Assembly (NCBI GenBank): GCA_002328075.1
Contig: DCVT01000031.1
Coordinates: 310,001 to 374,000 of the forward strand
DNA length: 64,000 nt
Reading direction: 5' to 3'
DNA from: Anaerolineales bacterium UBA2181
GTDB taxonomy: Bacteria > Chloroflexota > Anaerolineae > Promineifilales > UBA4811
Positions 32,736 to 42,015 of the stretch are shown here, piece by piece. Made by a program: the position numbers and the translations under genes. The notes below the pieces were generated by a model. It did not search any database and had not been told where the DNA came from. It was given only the letters and a program-made list of their open reading frames with translations. Positions within the stretch are counted from its first letter, which is position 1; every line of letters begins with the position of its first letter.

Positions 32736-35228
32736 TCAGGCGACCGTTTCGGTCTCGGTGCTGTCTGGTTCTTCTGCCTGATCCGTCTCTCCCCCGCTGC
32801 GCTGCATGGTGATCTCCCCCTCGCTGACGTCGACTTGCACCAGGTCCCCGGCGTGAAAATGGCCGTTTAGCAGGTGGTCCGACAGCCGGTCCTCGATTTC
32901 GAGCTGGATGATTCGACGGAGCGGGCGGGCGCCATAGTCAGGATCATACCCCTTTTCGGCCAGCCACGCACCGGCAGCGTCCGAGAGCCGCATACTCAGA
33001 CCCTGTTCCAACAACCGCCGGTTGACCTTGTTGATCTCCAGGTCCACAATCTGGGCGATGTCGTCCTTGTTGAGTGCTCGAAAGACCACAATATTGTCTA
33101 TCCGGTTGAGGAACTCGGGCCGGAACTGACTTTTCAGCTGCTCCAGCAACGAATCACGCATCTGGGCGTAGGCGGACTTTTCTCGCGAGGCTTCATCACG
33201 ATGGATGTTGAAACCCATGCCGGTGGTCCGTTTGATCAACCCGGCGCCGATGTTGGAGGTCATGACAATGACCGCGTTGCGAAAGTCCGTCCGCCTTCCC
33301 TTGGCGTCCGATAGCTGACCCTCTTCCATGATCTGCAGCAGGACGTTGTGCGCGTCCGGGTGCGCCTTTTCCAATTCGTCAAAGACCACAATGGAATACG
33401 GCCGGCGACGGATTGCTTCGGTGAGCTGCCCGGCATCATCGTAACCCACGTAGCCGGGGGGAGCCCCGATCATGCGGGCCACGGTATGGCGCTCCATGAA
33501 TTCGGACATGTCCAGTTGGACCAGCGCCTCTTCGGTGCCGAACATGAACTCGGCCAAGGCTTTGGACAGCTCGGTTTTGCCAACGCCGGTTGGTCCAAGG
33601 AAGAGAAAGGACCCGATCGGCCGGCGCGGGTCCTTGAGGCCGGCCCGCGCCCGGCGCACCGCCTTGGCAATGGTAAAGATGGCCTCTTCTTGCCCCACAA
33701 TGCGCCGGGCCAGGATTTTCTCCATCTCCAAAAGTCGCTCGGTCTCTTCGCTTGCCAGGCGGGTGAGGGGGATGCCGGTCCACATGGAAACCACCTCGGC
33801 AATGTCCTGTTCGTGGACGACTGGCCGGTTGACCGGCGACCGCCATGCCTCGCGCAGCTCCTCAATCTTGGCCAACAGGGCTTCCTCGCGGGACTTGAGA
33901 TCGGCCAAGTCCGAAAATCGAGACTCCTCCTCGGCCGACTCCTGGTCGGCCCGGACCGAGCGAAGATCCGAAAAGGTCTCCCGCAGTTCCTGGGCCGGCG
34001 GAGTCTTGTACATGCGCACGCGCGACGAGGTCTCGTCGATCAGGTCGATGGCCTTGTCGGGCAGAAACCGCTCGGTTACGTAGCGCGCCGAGAGGCGAGC
34101 GGCCGCCTCTATAGCGTCATCGGCAATGGTCAGTTGGTGGTGGTGCTCGTACGGCCGTTTGACGCCGTGCAGAATGGCGATGGTCTCATCCACCGAGGGC
34201 TCATCCACGTACACCGGCTGGAAGCGGCGCTCCAACGCAGCGTCCGACTCGATGTGTTTGCGGTATTCCTCCAGGGTGGTGGCGCCGATGCACTGCAATT
34301 CGCCCCGCGCCAGTGCAGGCTTGAGTATGTTGGCGGCATCGACCGCGCTGCCGGCCGCTCCCGCGCCTACCAGCATGTGTACTTCGTCGATAAAGAGGAT
34401 TGAATCGCTGGATTTTAGCTCTTCGATCACCCGCTTGAGCCGTTCCTCGAACTGTCCGCGATACATGGTGCCTGCGACCAGGCTGCCGACGTCCAACTGG
34501 AGCAGCCGCTTGGTCAGCAACGGATCAGGCGCTTCGCGATTGTAGATGCGTTGGGCCAACCCTTCCACGATGGCCGTCTTGCCCACGCCAGGCTCGCCGA
34601 TGAGTGCCGGGTTGTTCTTGGTGCGGCGGGAGAGAATCTGGATAACTCGCTCTACCTCCTTTTCCCGCCCGATCACCGGATCCAGTTTGCCCTCAGCCGC
34701 CTGGGCAGTAAGGTCAGTGGTTAGCTGATCCACCACCGGGGTTTTGCTCTTGTCCTTGGTTTTGGCCGTGGCCGGGCCGGCCGCAACCGGGTTATCCTTG
34801 AGCGTGCGTTGCACCTGGCTACGTACCTGCTCCGGCGTGACGCCGAACTGGCGGAGGATATCCGGGACGATGCCTTCTTCGTGACGGACCAGCCCCAATA
34901 GCAGGTGCTCCGTCCCGATGTAGTGCTGACCCTGTCCGCGGGCTTCATCTACTGCCACCTCCAACACCCGTTTGGTGCCCGGCGCCAGCTCGATCCTGCC
35001 CAACGGCCGGCGGGTGGCCGAGCGGGACATGCGCTCCACCAGCGTCTGAACGCGTTCGACCTTGATTCCCAGATCCCGCAGAACCTGACTGGCCGTGCCG
35101 CCTTCCTGGATCAAACCGATCAACAGGTGCTCGGTTCCAATGAAAGCGTGACTCATTTCTTCAGCGCTCTCTTGTGCCAGGCTCAGTACGTGGCGGGCAC
35201 GTTGCGTAAAGCGCTCCATCTTACTCAC
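32736..35228 (-). CDS. clpC: ATP-dependent Clp protease ATP-binding subunit ClpC
   Basis: An 830 aa Hsp100 unfoldase that feeds substrates to ClpP. Two Clp N-domain repeats (residues about 5-145) start RFTQRARHVLSLAQESA. AAA-1 has Walker A GEPGVGKT and LFIDEVHMLVGAGA. A coiled middle domain follows, then AAA-2 with GPTGVGKTELSKALAEFMFG and VVFDELEKAHPD. The C-terminal D2 small domain has PEFLNRIDNIVVF. No obvious UVR motif remains in the middle domain. The GTG start at 35228 has GGAGG 5 bases upstream. It has its own promoter and terminator. Confidence 0.96.
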   Translation of the reverse strand: MSKMERFTQRARHVLSLAQESAEEMSHAFIGTEHLLIGLIQEGGTASQVLRDLGIKVERVQTLVERMSRSATRRPLGRIELAPGTKRVLEVAVDEARGQGQHYIGTEHLLLGLVRHEEGIVPDILRQFGVTPEQVRSQVQRTLKDNPVAAGPATAKTKDKSKTPVVDQLTTDLTAQAAEGKLDPVIGREKEVERVIQILSRRTKNNPALIGEPGVGKTAIVEGLAQRIYNREAPDPLLTKRLLQLDVGSLVAGTMYRGQFEERLKRVIEELKSSDSILFIDEVHMLVGAGAAGSAVDAANILKPALARGELQCIGATTLEEYRKHIESDAALERRFQPVYVDEPSVDETIAILHGVKRPYEHHHQLTIADDAIEAAARLSARYVTERFLPDKAIDLIDETSSRVRMYKTPPAQELRETFSDLRSVRADQESAEEESRFSDLADLKSREEALLAKIEELREAWRSPVNRPVVHEQDIAEVVSMWTGIPLTRLASEETERLLEMEKILARRIVGQEEAIFTIAKAVRRARAGLKDPRRPIGSFLFLGPTGVGKTELSKALAEFMFGTEEALVQLDMSEFMERHTVARMIGAPPGYVGYDDAGQLTEAIRRRPYSIVVFDELEKAHPDAHNVLLQIMEEGQLSDAKGRRTDFRNAVIVMTSNIGAGLIKRTTGMGFNIHRDEASREKSAYAQMRDSLLEQLKSQFRPEFLNRIDNIVVFRALNKDDIAQIVDLEINKVNRRLLEQGLSMRLSDAAGAWLAEKGYDPDYGARPLRRIIQLEIEDRLSDHLLNGHFHAGDLVQVDVSEGEITMQRSGGETDQAEEPDSTETETVA

Positions 35229-35311
35229 GGTGACCTCCGTACGCTAGGTAACGGTTTGCCCCTCCGGCAACACTTGAATGGAATGACAGCTTGACCTGAT
35301 TCCTCGGCCAA

Positions 35312-35340
35312 ATCTTACCCTTTGCGCGTTGTTTTGTTAA
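35312..35340 (-). promoter_or_regulatory. Promoter of clpC
   Basis: On the minus strand TTAACA (35340-35335) and TAAGAT (35317-35312) are separated by 17 bases, about 85 bases before the GTG start. No CIRCE- or CtsR-like repeat is visible nearby. Confidence 0.5.
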
Positions 35341-35378
35341 TAATCGCGATTACAATCACCTTTAATGACCCGTCCAAG

Positions 35379-35403
35379 AAAAAGGCCGCCACTGAGGGCG
35401 GCC
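35379..35403 (-). terminator. Terminator of the S1-domain protein gene
   Basis: A 7-bp GC stem (35384-35390 with 35397-35403) is followed on the minus strand by five T, 46 bases after the stop codon. Confidence 0.8.
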
Positions 35404-35448
35404 GTGAGAGCCAGGAATCGAGCCTACATATGCCCCAATGTCAGAGCG

Positions 35449-36702
35449 TCAACTATTCGACTCGTAAGGTTGGTCAAAATCCGGCTCATCCAGATCTGGA
35501 GAGTCATCCGCCTGGTCCCAGTCCTCGCTGTCGAACCAGTCCGCCTCCAGGTACTCGTCCGAGTCGACCCGTTTGACACTCAGGCCGAGCCGGCGTCGCT
35601 GGGAATCGACCCGGATCACGCGTACGGTGACCACCTGCCCTTCGGCCAGCACGTCGCGTGGGTGCGCCACGTGATCGTTGGCCAACTCTGAGATGTGAAT
35701 GAGCCCTTCGATGTCGTCCAGACCGGTCAACTTGGCAAAAGCGCCAAACTTGGTGATCTTGGTGACAGTTGCCTCCACCAGCGTGCCGATCTTGTAGGCC
35801 TCTTCCACGGCCGACCACGGATCCGCCTCCAGCCGCTTGAGGCTCAGTCCGATCCGGCGGCGATCACGATCCACGTTCAAAATATACACTTTGACGGTCT
35901 GCCCCACGCTCAACACTTCGCGAGGGTGTGACACCCGTTTCCATGACAGCTCGGACAGATGCACCAGACCGTCGGCACCGCCCAGGTCAATAAAGGCGCC
36001 AAAGTCGGCCAGGTTGATGACCCGGCCCTCCCGAACTTCGCCTTCCTGTAGTTCGTCCAGCAGCCGGTCCTTGCGACTTTCCCGCCATTCTCGCATGGCA
36101 GCCCGTTCGGAGAGGATCAGCCGGTTGCGGCTACGATCCACTTCAATGACTTTGATCTGCACTCGATCGCCCACAATGCTGGCCCATCGTTCGTCAGGAC
36201 TCAGACCCGGTGCGAACTCACGACGGGTGTTGTCCAACTGCGATGCCGGGATAAAACCACGGACGTTACGCATCTGCACCAACAACCCGCCCTTGTTGAA
36301 ACCGGTTACTTTGCCCTCCAGCACCTCTTGGGATTCCAGCAGCTCTTCGGCCCAACGCCAATCCAACTCCTCCTTCGCTCTGGCCAGCGATAAGAGGATG
36401 TTGCCGTCCTGGTCCTCCGGGTTGAGCACGTAAACCATGACCTCTTTGCCCACCACAAGTTTCGAACGCTCGTGGCTGGACATCGACTCCAATTCGCTGC
36501 TGACGATGACGCCCTCCGACTTGGCCGCGATGTCGACCAGGACCTCGCCCCGGCTCATGCCGACGATTTTTCCCTGGCGTATCTCGCCGCGCCCCGGAAG
36601 ATCGTATCCCGCATCTCCCTCGAGCCACTTGTCCATCATGTGGCTATCGGTCTCGGCGACGGCCATGGCCGGGGAACCACTACTATCCAACGTACTACTC
36701 AT
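35449..36702 (-). CDS. S1 RNA-binding domain protein, 30S ribosomal protein S1-like
   Basis: A 417 aa protein with four S1 (OB-fold) domains. They open GEIRQGKIVGMSRGEVLVDI, EGKVTGFNKGGLLVQMRNVR, REGRVINLADFGAFIDL and VEATVTKITKFGAFAKL. Domains three and four keep the full VHLSELSW/IHISELAN and RRIGLSLKR motifs, typical of ribosomal protein S1, which recruits mRNA to the 30S subunit. The C-terminus is an acidic Asp/Glu-rich tail. ATG 36702 is chosen with GGGAG 5 bases upstream; the frame also opens at GTG 36708. It has its own promoter and terminator. Confidence 0.9.
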   Translation of the reverse strand: MSSTLDSSGSPAMAVAETDSHMMDKWLEGDAGYDLPGRGEIRQGKIVGMSRGEVLVDIAAKSEGVIVSSELESMSSHERSKLVVGKEVMVYVLNPEDQDGNILLSLARAKEELDWRWAEELLESQEVLEGKVTGFNKGGLLVQMRNVRGFIPASQLDNTRREFAPGLSPDERWASIVGDRVQIKVIEVDRSRNRLILSERAAMREWRESRKDRLLDELQEGEVREGRVINLADFGAFIDLGGADGLVHLSELSWKRVSHPREVLSVGQTVKVYILNVDRDRRRIGLSLKRLEADPWSAVEEAYKIGTLVEATVTKITKFGAFAKLTGLDDIEGLIHISELANDHVAHPRDVLAEGQVVTVRVIRVDSQRRRLGLSVKRVDSDEYLEADWFDSEDWDQADDSPDLDEPDFDQPYESNS

Positions 36703-36733
36703 GAACACTCCCTCATTCCAGATTTCGCAACCA

Positions 36734-36761
36734 ATTATAACGGAAACCTCTCAAGTGCCAA
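36734..36761 (-). promoter_or_regulatory. Promoter of the S1-domain gene
   Basis: On the minus strand TTGGCA (36761-36756) and a perfect TATAAT (36739-36734) are separated by 16 bases, about 30 bases before the ATG. Confidence 0.65.
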
Positions 36762-36803
36762 ATAGCACGAAAGCCCAGGGGGATCGGCCAGGTCAAGAGC
36801 AGA

Positions 36804-38102
36804 TCACCAATCGCCGAGTCGGACGATCTGTTCCCGCTGCGGACCTACCGAGGCCAACACTATGGGCACGTCGATCTGCTGCTGGATGAACTCGAGATAC
36901 TGCCGGGCAGTGGGAGGTAGGTCGGATGCAGTTCTGGCATTGGTAACTGATTCGGTCCAACCGGGCAAGTCGGCGTAGAGGGGTTCGGCTTGGTCCAGCG
37001 TATGGGGGCCAAACGGCACACTGTCAATCAGCTGGCCGGCGACTCGGTACGCGTTGCAGACTCGCAGAGGGTCGAGGCTGCCCAGCACGTCGAGTTTGGT
37101 GATCACCAGATGGGTGAGACCGTTGACCCGGGCGGCATAACGCAGGAGAACAAGGTCCAGCCAGCCGCAGCGACGGGGCCGGCCGGTGGTGGTCCCGTAT
37201 TCGTCCCAGGGGTTCTCGCCGGTGCCCCGCAGCATGTCACCAACCGGACCTAGCTGCTCGGTCGGCATCGGGCCTTTGCCGACTCGAGTCTGGAACGCCT
37301 TGGCGATGCCAATGACCCGGTCTACCTCTCTGGGCCCGACTCCCAAACCGGTGAGTGCGCCGCCTGCGATGGGCGAGGAACTGGTCACGTAGGGGTAGGT
37401 CCCGTGATCCAGGTCCAAGAGGGTGCCCTGTGCACCCTCGGCCAGCACCCGGCCACCACTGCGGAGAACCCGGTGCACTTGAGCCGACGTGTCTGCCACG
37501 TAGGGCGACAGGCGATTGGCGTGTGATCGATACTCATCGGCAATCTGTTCCGGATCCAGCGGTGCCAATCCGTATATCTCCACCAGGATTCGATTCTTGC
37601 TCCGCACGGCCTCAAAGACGCGTTGGCCAAAATCTGGCGCCAGCATATCACCTGCCCGCAGCCCGCAGCGGGCTGCCTTGTCCGTGTATGAGGGTCCGAT
37701 CCCGCGGCGGGTCGTTCCGATGGTTGCCCGGCCGCGGCTGGTTTCGTCGGCTCCGTCCAGCAGCGGATGGAACGGCAGGATCAGGTGCGATCCGGTGCTC
37801 AGCTTGAGCCGGCTGGGCGAGGTGTCAATTCCGCGGGCCGTCAGGCCGTCGATCTCGTCCAGCAGCCTCTGCGGGTTGATGACCATCCCCGCACCCATCA
37901 CAGAAATGGTGTTGGGCTGAACGATGCCAGATGGGATCAAATGCAGCTTAAAGATCTGCCCTCCGACGGTCACTGTGTGGCCGGCGTTGTCGCCGCCGCT
38001 GTAGCGCGCCACCATGTCTGCCTCGGCCGCCAGGAGGTCGGTGATGCGCCCCTTGCCCTCATCACCCCATTGAGTGCCAACGACAATCGACAACGGCATC
38101 AC
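36804..38102 (-). CDS. purA: Adenylosuccinate synthetase
   Basis: A 432 aa enzyme catalysing the GTP-dependent joining of IMP and aspartate, the first committed step to AMP. The N-terminal VVGTQWGDEGKGR is the P-loop with its catalytic Asp, and SGGDNAGHTV binds IMP. GTTRRGIGPSYTDKAAR, QGTLLDLDHGTYPYVTSS and TTTGRPRRCGWLDLVLLRYA are all conserved. The length is normal. It is the first of three minus-strand housekeeping genes, each with its own promoter-like sequence. Confidence 0.97.
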   Translation of the reverse strand: MMPLSIVVGTQWGDEGKGRITDLLAAEADMVARYSGGDNAGHTVTVGGQIFKLHLIPSGIVQPNTISVMGAGMVINPQRLLDEIDGLTARGIDTSPSRLKLSTGSHLILPFHPLLDGADETSRGRATIGTTRRGIGPSYTDKAARCGLRAGDMLAPDFGQRVFEAVRSKNRILVEIYGLAPLDPEQIADEYRSHANRLSPYVADTSAQVHRVLRSGGRVLAEGAQGTLLDLDHGTYPYVTSSSPIAGGALTGLGVGPREVDRVIGIAKAFQTRVGKGPMPTEQLGPVGDMLRGTGENPWDEYGTTTGRPRRCGWLDLVLLRYAARVNGLTHLVITKLDVLGSLDPLRVCNAYRVAGQLIDSVPFGPHTLDQAEPLYADLPGWTESVTNARTASDLPPTARQYLEFIQQQIDVPIVLASVGPQREQIVRLGDW

Positions 38103-38176
38103 ACCACCTCCCGTCGGCCGCCAACCTGTCCAACCGAGTGCACCGACTGAGTTTTTCTGCTCATCTTGTAGGCGTT

Positions 38177-38185
38177 ATTATACCA
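38177..38185 (-). promoter_or_regulatory. Extended -10 promoter of purA
   Basis: The minus strand reads TGGTATAAT, a full extended -10, about 75 bases before the purA ATG. No good -35 is present, as is usual for extended -10 promoters. Confidence 0.5.
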
Positions 38186-38297
38186 CGCGGCCGTCAGCAC
38201 AGTCGCGTTCGACCTCTCGGATGTAAGCCCCAGCCGGGTCCGCGCTCCGCCAGGTTCTCAGTGTTGACGTTCTGGGGCGTGTCCTGCGGGCTGCCGG

Positions 38298-39080
38298 TCA
38301 GGGAGCGCGGCCGGATAACATGTGCAGCCAGATGCTGGTTGAAAAACAGAGGGTAGTACCTGCAGCTGAGGCCGCCGCCACGGCCGCTTCTATGCGCTGT
38401 ATTCCTTGGTCGTAAGCCTGGTCAGAGAGCAGGGCCAGTTGGGAGCAAGCGGGCTTTTCCAGAAAGGGGTCTTCCCGTACCTGCCGACCGCACCATGTGT
38501 GCTGAATGTGCTCCGCCGGCCGCCATTCGGCCTGAACAAAGCCAGCTTTCACCATCCAGTTCAGGACGGTTCCCCAGGAGGGAAAGCGCTCCAGATCACG
38601 GTCCAGCATATCCTCAAAATAGTCGTACGCGTACCATTGGTGCTGCGGGTGGCGCGGGTCCGAACCGATCACGGCCAATACGCCGCCTGACCGCAACACG
38701 CGGCGGGCCTGAAGGACCCAATCGGCCGGCGAAGCAAAGTGGTGGATGGCGTTAACGCAGAACACCAGGTCGAACGAAGCGCTGGCAAAGGGGAGTGAGG
38801 CCGCCTGACCCCGGGTGAGGAGCAGCGGGCCGGCCCGTTTCCTTGCCTGGTGCAACATGCCGGGCGATACATCCAGTCCGTGCAGGTCATCAGTGATCGG
38901 CCGGAGACCGGCTAGCCAGCGGCCGGTGCCGCAACCAACTTCGAGTACCCGCCGAGCACCTGCCTGGCGTGCTAGTGCCAGCAGTGCAGTGAGCGTGCCT
39001 GGCTCCGACCGGCCTTCAAACCGCCGATCATAAGTCAGCGCGACGCGGTCATAATCCAGGTAGGCGGGGTCGCCGGACAT
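38298..39080 (-). CDS. Class I SAM-dependent methyltransferase
   Basis: A 260 aa methyltransferase of the Methyltransf_11 type. SAM motif I is VLEVGCGTGRWLAGL, followed by DLHGLDVSPGMLHQARKR and FDLVFCVNAIHHFA. The N-terminal YDRVALTYDRRFEG is typical of UbiE-like small-molecule methyltransferases. The substrate is unknown. It lies 21 bases after the 117 aa gene upstream and may be co-transcribed with it. The C-terminal 80 residues are rich in Trp and His. Confidence 0.83.
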   Translation of the reverse strand: MSGDPAYLDYDRVALTYDRRFEGRSEPGTLTALLALARQAGARRVLEVGCGTGRWLAGLRPITDDLHGLDVSPGMLHQARKRAGPLLLTRGQAASLPFASASFDLVFCVNAIHHFASPADWVLQARRVLRSGGVLAVIGSDPRHPQHQWYAYDYFEDMLDRDLERFPSWGTVLNWMVKAGFVQAEWRPAEHIQHTWCGRQVREDPFLEKPACSQLALLSDQAYDQGIQRIEAAVAAASAAGTTLCFSTSIWLHMLSGRAP

Positions 39081-39101
39081 CGGTGCGGTCAGTCCATCGT
39101 C

Positions 39102-39455
39102 TCACGTGGCGTCCACGTCCTCGTCGGGGGATTGGCGGACCCAGAGGTGCAGTACATCGCCCTCCTCCACGGTCTGGGTGCGGGCGGCCACGATCTCGGC
39201 CCGGCGCCGCAGGCCCAAGCGGTCAGGATAGTCCAGCAAGACCGGCCGGTTCGAATGCCAGGCAGCGCGGCACCTTTCAACCAGGCCTCCACCATTGAAG
39301 GTGCGTACCAGGCACCTCTCCAGGCCAATGTGCACCGCCCCCTCCAGGACCGAAAGCGCCCAGGTGTCGTGATGTTCGGAGAACTCGGGGCCGGGTCCTT
39401 CCACGATGGTGATGAATTCTGGCTCCGAACCGGCGGGTTCGTCTGACCGTTTCAT
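39102..39455 (-). CDS. Small conserved hypothetical protein
   Basis: A 117 aa acidic cytosolic protein that I do not recognise. It has no signal or membrane segment; it contains ITIVEGPGPEF, LSVLEGAVHIGLERCLVRTFNG and LHLWVRQSPDEDVD. ATG 39455 is chosen, with GAGGTG about 8 bases upstream; the longer frame to 39491 would run toward the divergent ytxH promoter. It is followed closely by a methyltransferase gene. Confidence 0.6.
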   Translation of the reverse strand: MKRSDEPAGSEPEFITIVEGPGPEFSEHHDTWALSVLEGAVHIGLERCLVRTFNGGGLVERCRAAWHSNRPVLLDYPDRLGLRRRAEIVAARTQTVEEGDVLHLWVRQSPDEDVDAT

Positions 39456-39466
39456 AAGGAGACACC

Positions 39467-39919
39467 TCAGACTAAAACAGGTCCGTTGCACGCAGCCCGG
39501 CTTGGGCTATAATGGGAGCAACAGAGTCCACAGAATTGGGTTACAGGAGATACCATGCACAAGTTCTTTGCATTTCTGGCCGGGTTGATGAGCGGTGCGG
39601 TTGTAGGGGGCGCCGTCGCGCTTCTGATGGCTCCCATGTCCGGCGAAGCGCTCAAGGAGGAGATCGCGACTCGCATTGACCAGCTCAAATCCGAAATGGA
39701 AGCGGCTGCGGACCAACAAGAGCAGAGACTGCGGGCCGAGTTCGAACGGATGAAGCAGGCGCGATAGGGGGCAGCCGCCGATTCGGTGACCGGACCCCAC
39801 CAATGCAGACTCTCCAGCCAGTCTGACGCCACCAACCAGAACACGATTGCCGCCGCCAACAAACAGACCAGCACCACCAGGACACATCCGCCAACCAAGA
39901 GGACACGTCGCTCGTTCAT
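39467..39919 (-). CDS. Possible small membrane protein coupled to the metallopeptidase gene (boundary uncertain)
   Basis: An ATG at 39919 overlaps the stop of the metallopeptidase gene (ATGA). The frame begins NERRVLLVGG and continues with a convincing membrane helix (about residues 6-30), then SDWLESLHWW. Only the first 45 codons lie in free sequence. After that the frame runs antisense through the ytxH-like gene and looks like shadow sequence, so the true product may be shorter or the gene decayed. Confidence 0.3.
   Translation of the reverse strand: MNERRVLLVGGCVLVVLVCLLAAAIVFWLVASDWLESLHWWGPVTESAAAPYRACFIRSNSARSLCSCWSAAASISDLSWSMRVAISSLSASPDMGAIRSATAPPTTAPLINPARNAKNLCMVSPVTQFCGLCCSHYSPSRAACNGPVLV
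39486..39513 (+). promoter_or_regulatory. Promoter of the ytxH-like gene
   Basis: TTGCAC (39486-39491) and a perfect TATAAT (39508-39513) are 16 bases apart, about 40 bases before the ATG at 39555. Confidence 0.55.
39555..39767 (+). CDS. YtxH-like small membrane protein
   Basis: A 70 aa protein. One N-terminal glycine-rich membrane segment (FFAFLAGLMSGAVVGGAVALLMAP) is followed by the SGEALKEEI motif and a charged amphipathic or coiled-coil helix (about 38-70). This is the YtxH/GvpP-like plan seen in general-stress membrane proteins. AGGAG lies 7 bases before the ATG. Function is not established beyond family membership. Confidence 0.8.
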   Translation: MHKFFAFLAGLMSGAVVGGAVALLMAPMSGEALKEEIATRIDQLKSEMEAAADQQEQRLRAEFERMKQAR

Positions 39920-41862
39920 GGGTGCCTGATTTCGTAGGCATAGGATGCCGGCTGACGGGTCACCGGGGTGACCCCAGAGATGATGAGCACCGCCTCGTGG
40001 ATCTCGCGTCCAAGGGGGATTACCCATTGGGCGCTCCCCTGCAGCTGGAGGTCCAATCGCTCCACCTGCGGTTCATTGCCCAGTGTGATCAATTGAACGG
40101 CGAATAGCTGCGGCAACCGGTTGGTGCAGCGCACAAAACCGGCCGCTTGCCAGCCCGGATCATCCTCCTCAAAGTCATCTCGATACCCCAACTGGGGAAT
40201 GGTCAGGCTGTCCAGGGCCAAACCCGGCCCGTTGATCGCTCCGTCTGTCACGTACTCAAACCGCAACAATACCGGCCCACCCGCGTGGTGGCTCAGGTCT
40301 ACCTGCTCAAATATCCACTGAGGGGACTGTCCGCCGCTGCTCCGGCCGGTGTACCCGTGGCTCAGGTTGTTGCCCACTGGGTTGGCACTGGAGGTATGCT
40401 GTGTCTGCAGGATGTCCCAGGTGCGGCCGTTGTCAGTTGAGACCTCCAGATAGGCATAATCCCAATGAGCTTCCAGGTCGTACCAGAGCCAGTATTCCAG
40501 AGTGACTGAGGTCAGGCCGGTGAAATCCAGCGCCCGGGTGAGGGTGGTGTTGATCTCATCGCCCTGGTTAGACCACCAGAATGCCTCGCCGCTTTGGGCT
40601 CTGGTGGACAACAGAGGCACCTGCTGAGTCCCGGTAAAGACAACCGTCAGCGGTCGATCGCCCACCAGGCGAATATAGTCTGTTCCGAATTGAGACACCG
40701 TCGCGTCTGTCCTGGCCACTGGATACTGACGGTGGGCGGCCGAAAGCGCCGCCGGTGGCAGGTCAACAGCATGAAAGCCGAACCGCCCGTCATCCAGGTC
40801 CGGCCGATCCAGGTAGACGGCCGCCCTCCAATCCGCCAGAAATCCGTCGACGTCGACGTCAGCGCCCACCTGCTCCAGCACGGCCTGGACGCCGGCGAAA
40901 CCGTTGGCTGGATGCGCCGCCAGCGCCTGGGTCGCCGTTTCTCCCCAGCGTTCCCAGAGGTATAGGGCAAACGTAAAGGACGCGCCATAATGGGCCTGCA
41001 CGATCCCCTGCTCGTACAGAAAGCTGTTCAACTGGATGTCGGGACGGCCCAGGAATGCCTGTTCCACCCCTCCGGAGCCTGAGCCGATCCGATGTGCCGC
41101 CAGCACCGCCAGGCCCTCGTTCAACCACAACTCCTCGTTACGATCCAGATTCCAGTGGATCATGTGCTGAAACTCATGGGCCAACATGCCGTCATGATAG
41201 CTGCTGCCGAGCTGGAGTGTGTCCAGGTTGGCGTAAAACATCTCACGCTCATTGGAATAGGGGTGCGCCAATGACGAAACCTGGTCCTTGCTCAGGTAGT
41301 AACCGGCAATGCTCCTGCCCAATCCGCCGGCGTACAGGATGTGAAGACGACTGTCACCATCCACGCCTGGACTCCACTCGCTGCCAAAGAGCCGGTGGTT
41401 GGAGGGGTAGGTCCGGTTGTCAAACTGGGCAGCAGAACGCTCCAGCGCATCCCGGTCAAAACGGGCGCCCTTTTCCACCCACAAGTAGAGACGTGCCGTC
41501 AACGCCTCCAGAACGGCGGTTACCTGAAAAACCTTGTCGTTGTCGATATCGGCTACCCAGAACTGTTCCTCGTCGCCGAACTCATAACCGACGGGCATTG
41601 CGTGAACCACCCGAGGAATGGTTTGAGTTGCGTCCAACCGAAGCGCCAGCGCGATCAGATCACGCTCCGGAGGCTCTGTTTCCTGCAAGCGCTCCAACGT
41701 GCTCCAGTCGACCTGAGGGGGAGTCTCGACGGTCACGTCTGGCGGGGACTGGCGCAGTACCTCAGCCGTCGGATTCTCGGGCCCGGCGCCACAGGAGCCC
41801 ATTCCTAACAGCCCTGTCCCCACCAGCAACAGAGTCATCCACCGGTAGTGAGTTGTCAGCAT
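39916..41862 (-). CDS. Lipoprotein zinc metallopeptidase of the gluzincin type
   Basis: A 648 aa exported protein. The signal peptide ends in a lipobox-like MGSC (Cys24). The catalytic region HEFQH (residues 229-233) with a downstream WLNEGL (Glu249) is a gluzincin HExxH...E zinc site, similar to M6/M30-type peptidases. The C-terminal third is beta-rich with WSNQGDEINTTLTRALDFTG and YAYLEVSTDNGRTWDIL, resembling the MAM-like domain of immune inhibitor A. ATG 41862 is chosen because it gives the lipoprotein signal; the longer open frame upstream runs antisense to the phosphohexomutase. The substrate is unknown. Confidence 0.85.
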   Translation of the reverse strand: MLTTHYRWMTLLLVGTGLLGMGSCGAGPENPTAEVLRQSPPDVTVETPPQVDWSTLERLQETEPPERDLIALALRLDATQTIPRVVHAMPVGYEFGDEEQFWVADIDNDKVFQVTAVLEALTARLYLWVEKGARFDRDALERSAAQFDNRTYPSNHRLFGSEWSPGVDGDSRLHILYAGGLGRSIAGYYLSKDQVSSLAHPYSNEREMFYANLDTLQLGSSYHDGMLAHEFQHMIHWNLDRNEELWLNEGLAVLAAHRIGSGSGGVEQAFLGRPDIQLNSFLYEQGIVQAHYGASFTFALYLWERWGETATQALAAHPANGFAGVQAVLEQVGADVDVDGFLADWRAAVYLDRPDLDDGRFGFHAVDLPPAALSAAHRQYPVARTDATVSQFGTDYIRLVGDRPLTVVFTGTQQVPLLSTRAQSGEAFWWSNQGDEINTTLTRALDFTGLTSVTLEYWLWYDLEAHWDYAYLEVSTDNGRTWDILQTQHTSSANPVGNNLSHGYTGRSSGGQSPQWIFEQVDLSHHAGGPVLLRFEYVTDGAINGPGLALDSLTIPQLGYRDDFEEDDPGWQAAGFVRCTNRLPQLFAVQLITLGNEPQVERLDLQLQGSAQWVIPLGREIHEAVLIISGVTPVTRQPASYAYEIRHP

Positions 41863-42015
41863 GCGGAAATCCAGATCGATTGCAAGTATAATCGGGCCAG
41901 GGGGGGCAGGCAAGGGGGCAGCGTCAGGGGACGACACCGAGAACCGTGGTTGGCTATTTGCCGGTTGCCATTTACAATTGTCCGTGCGGTACGTCGTTTT
42001 CACATGGGAGGCATC

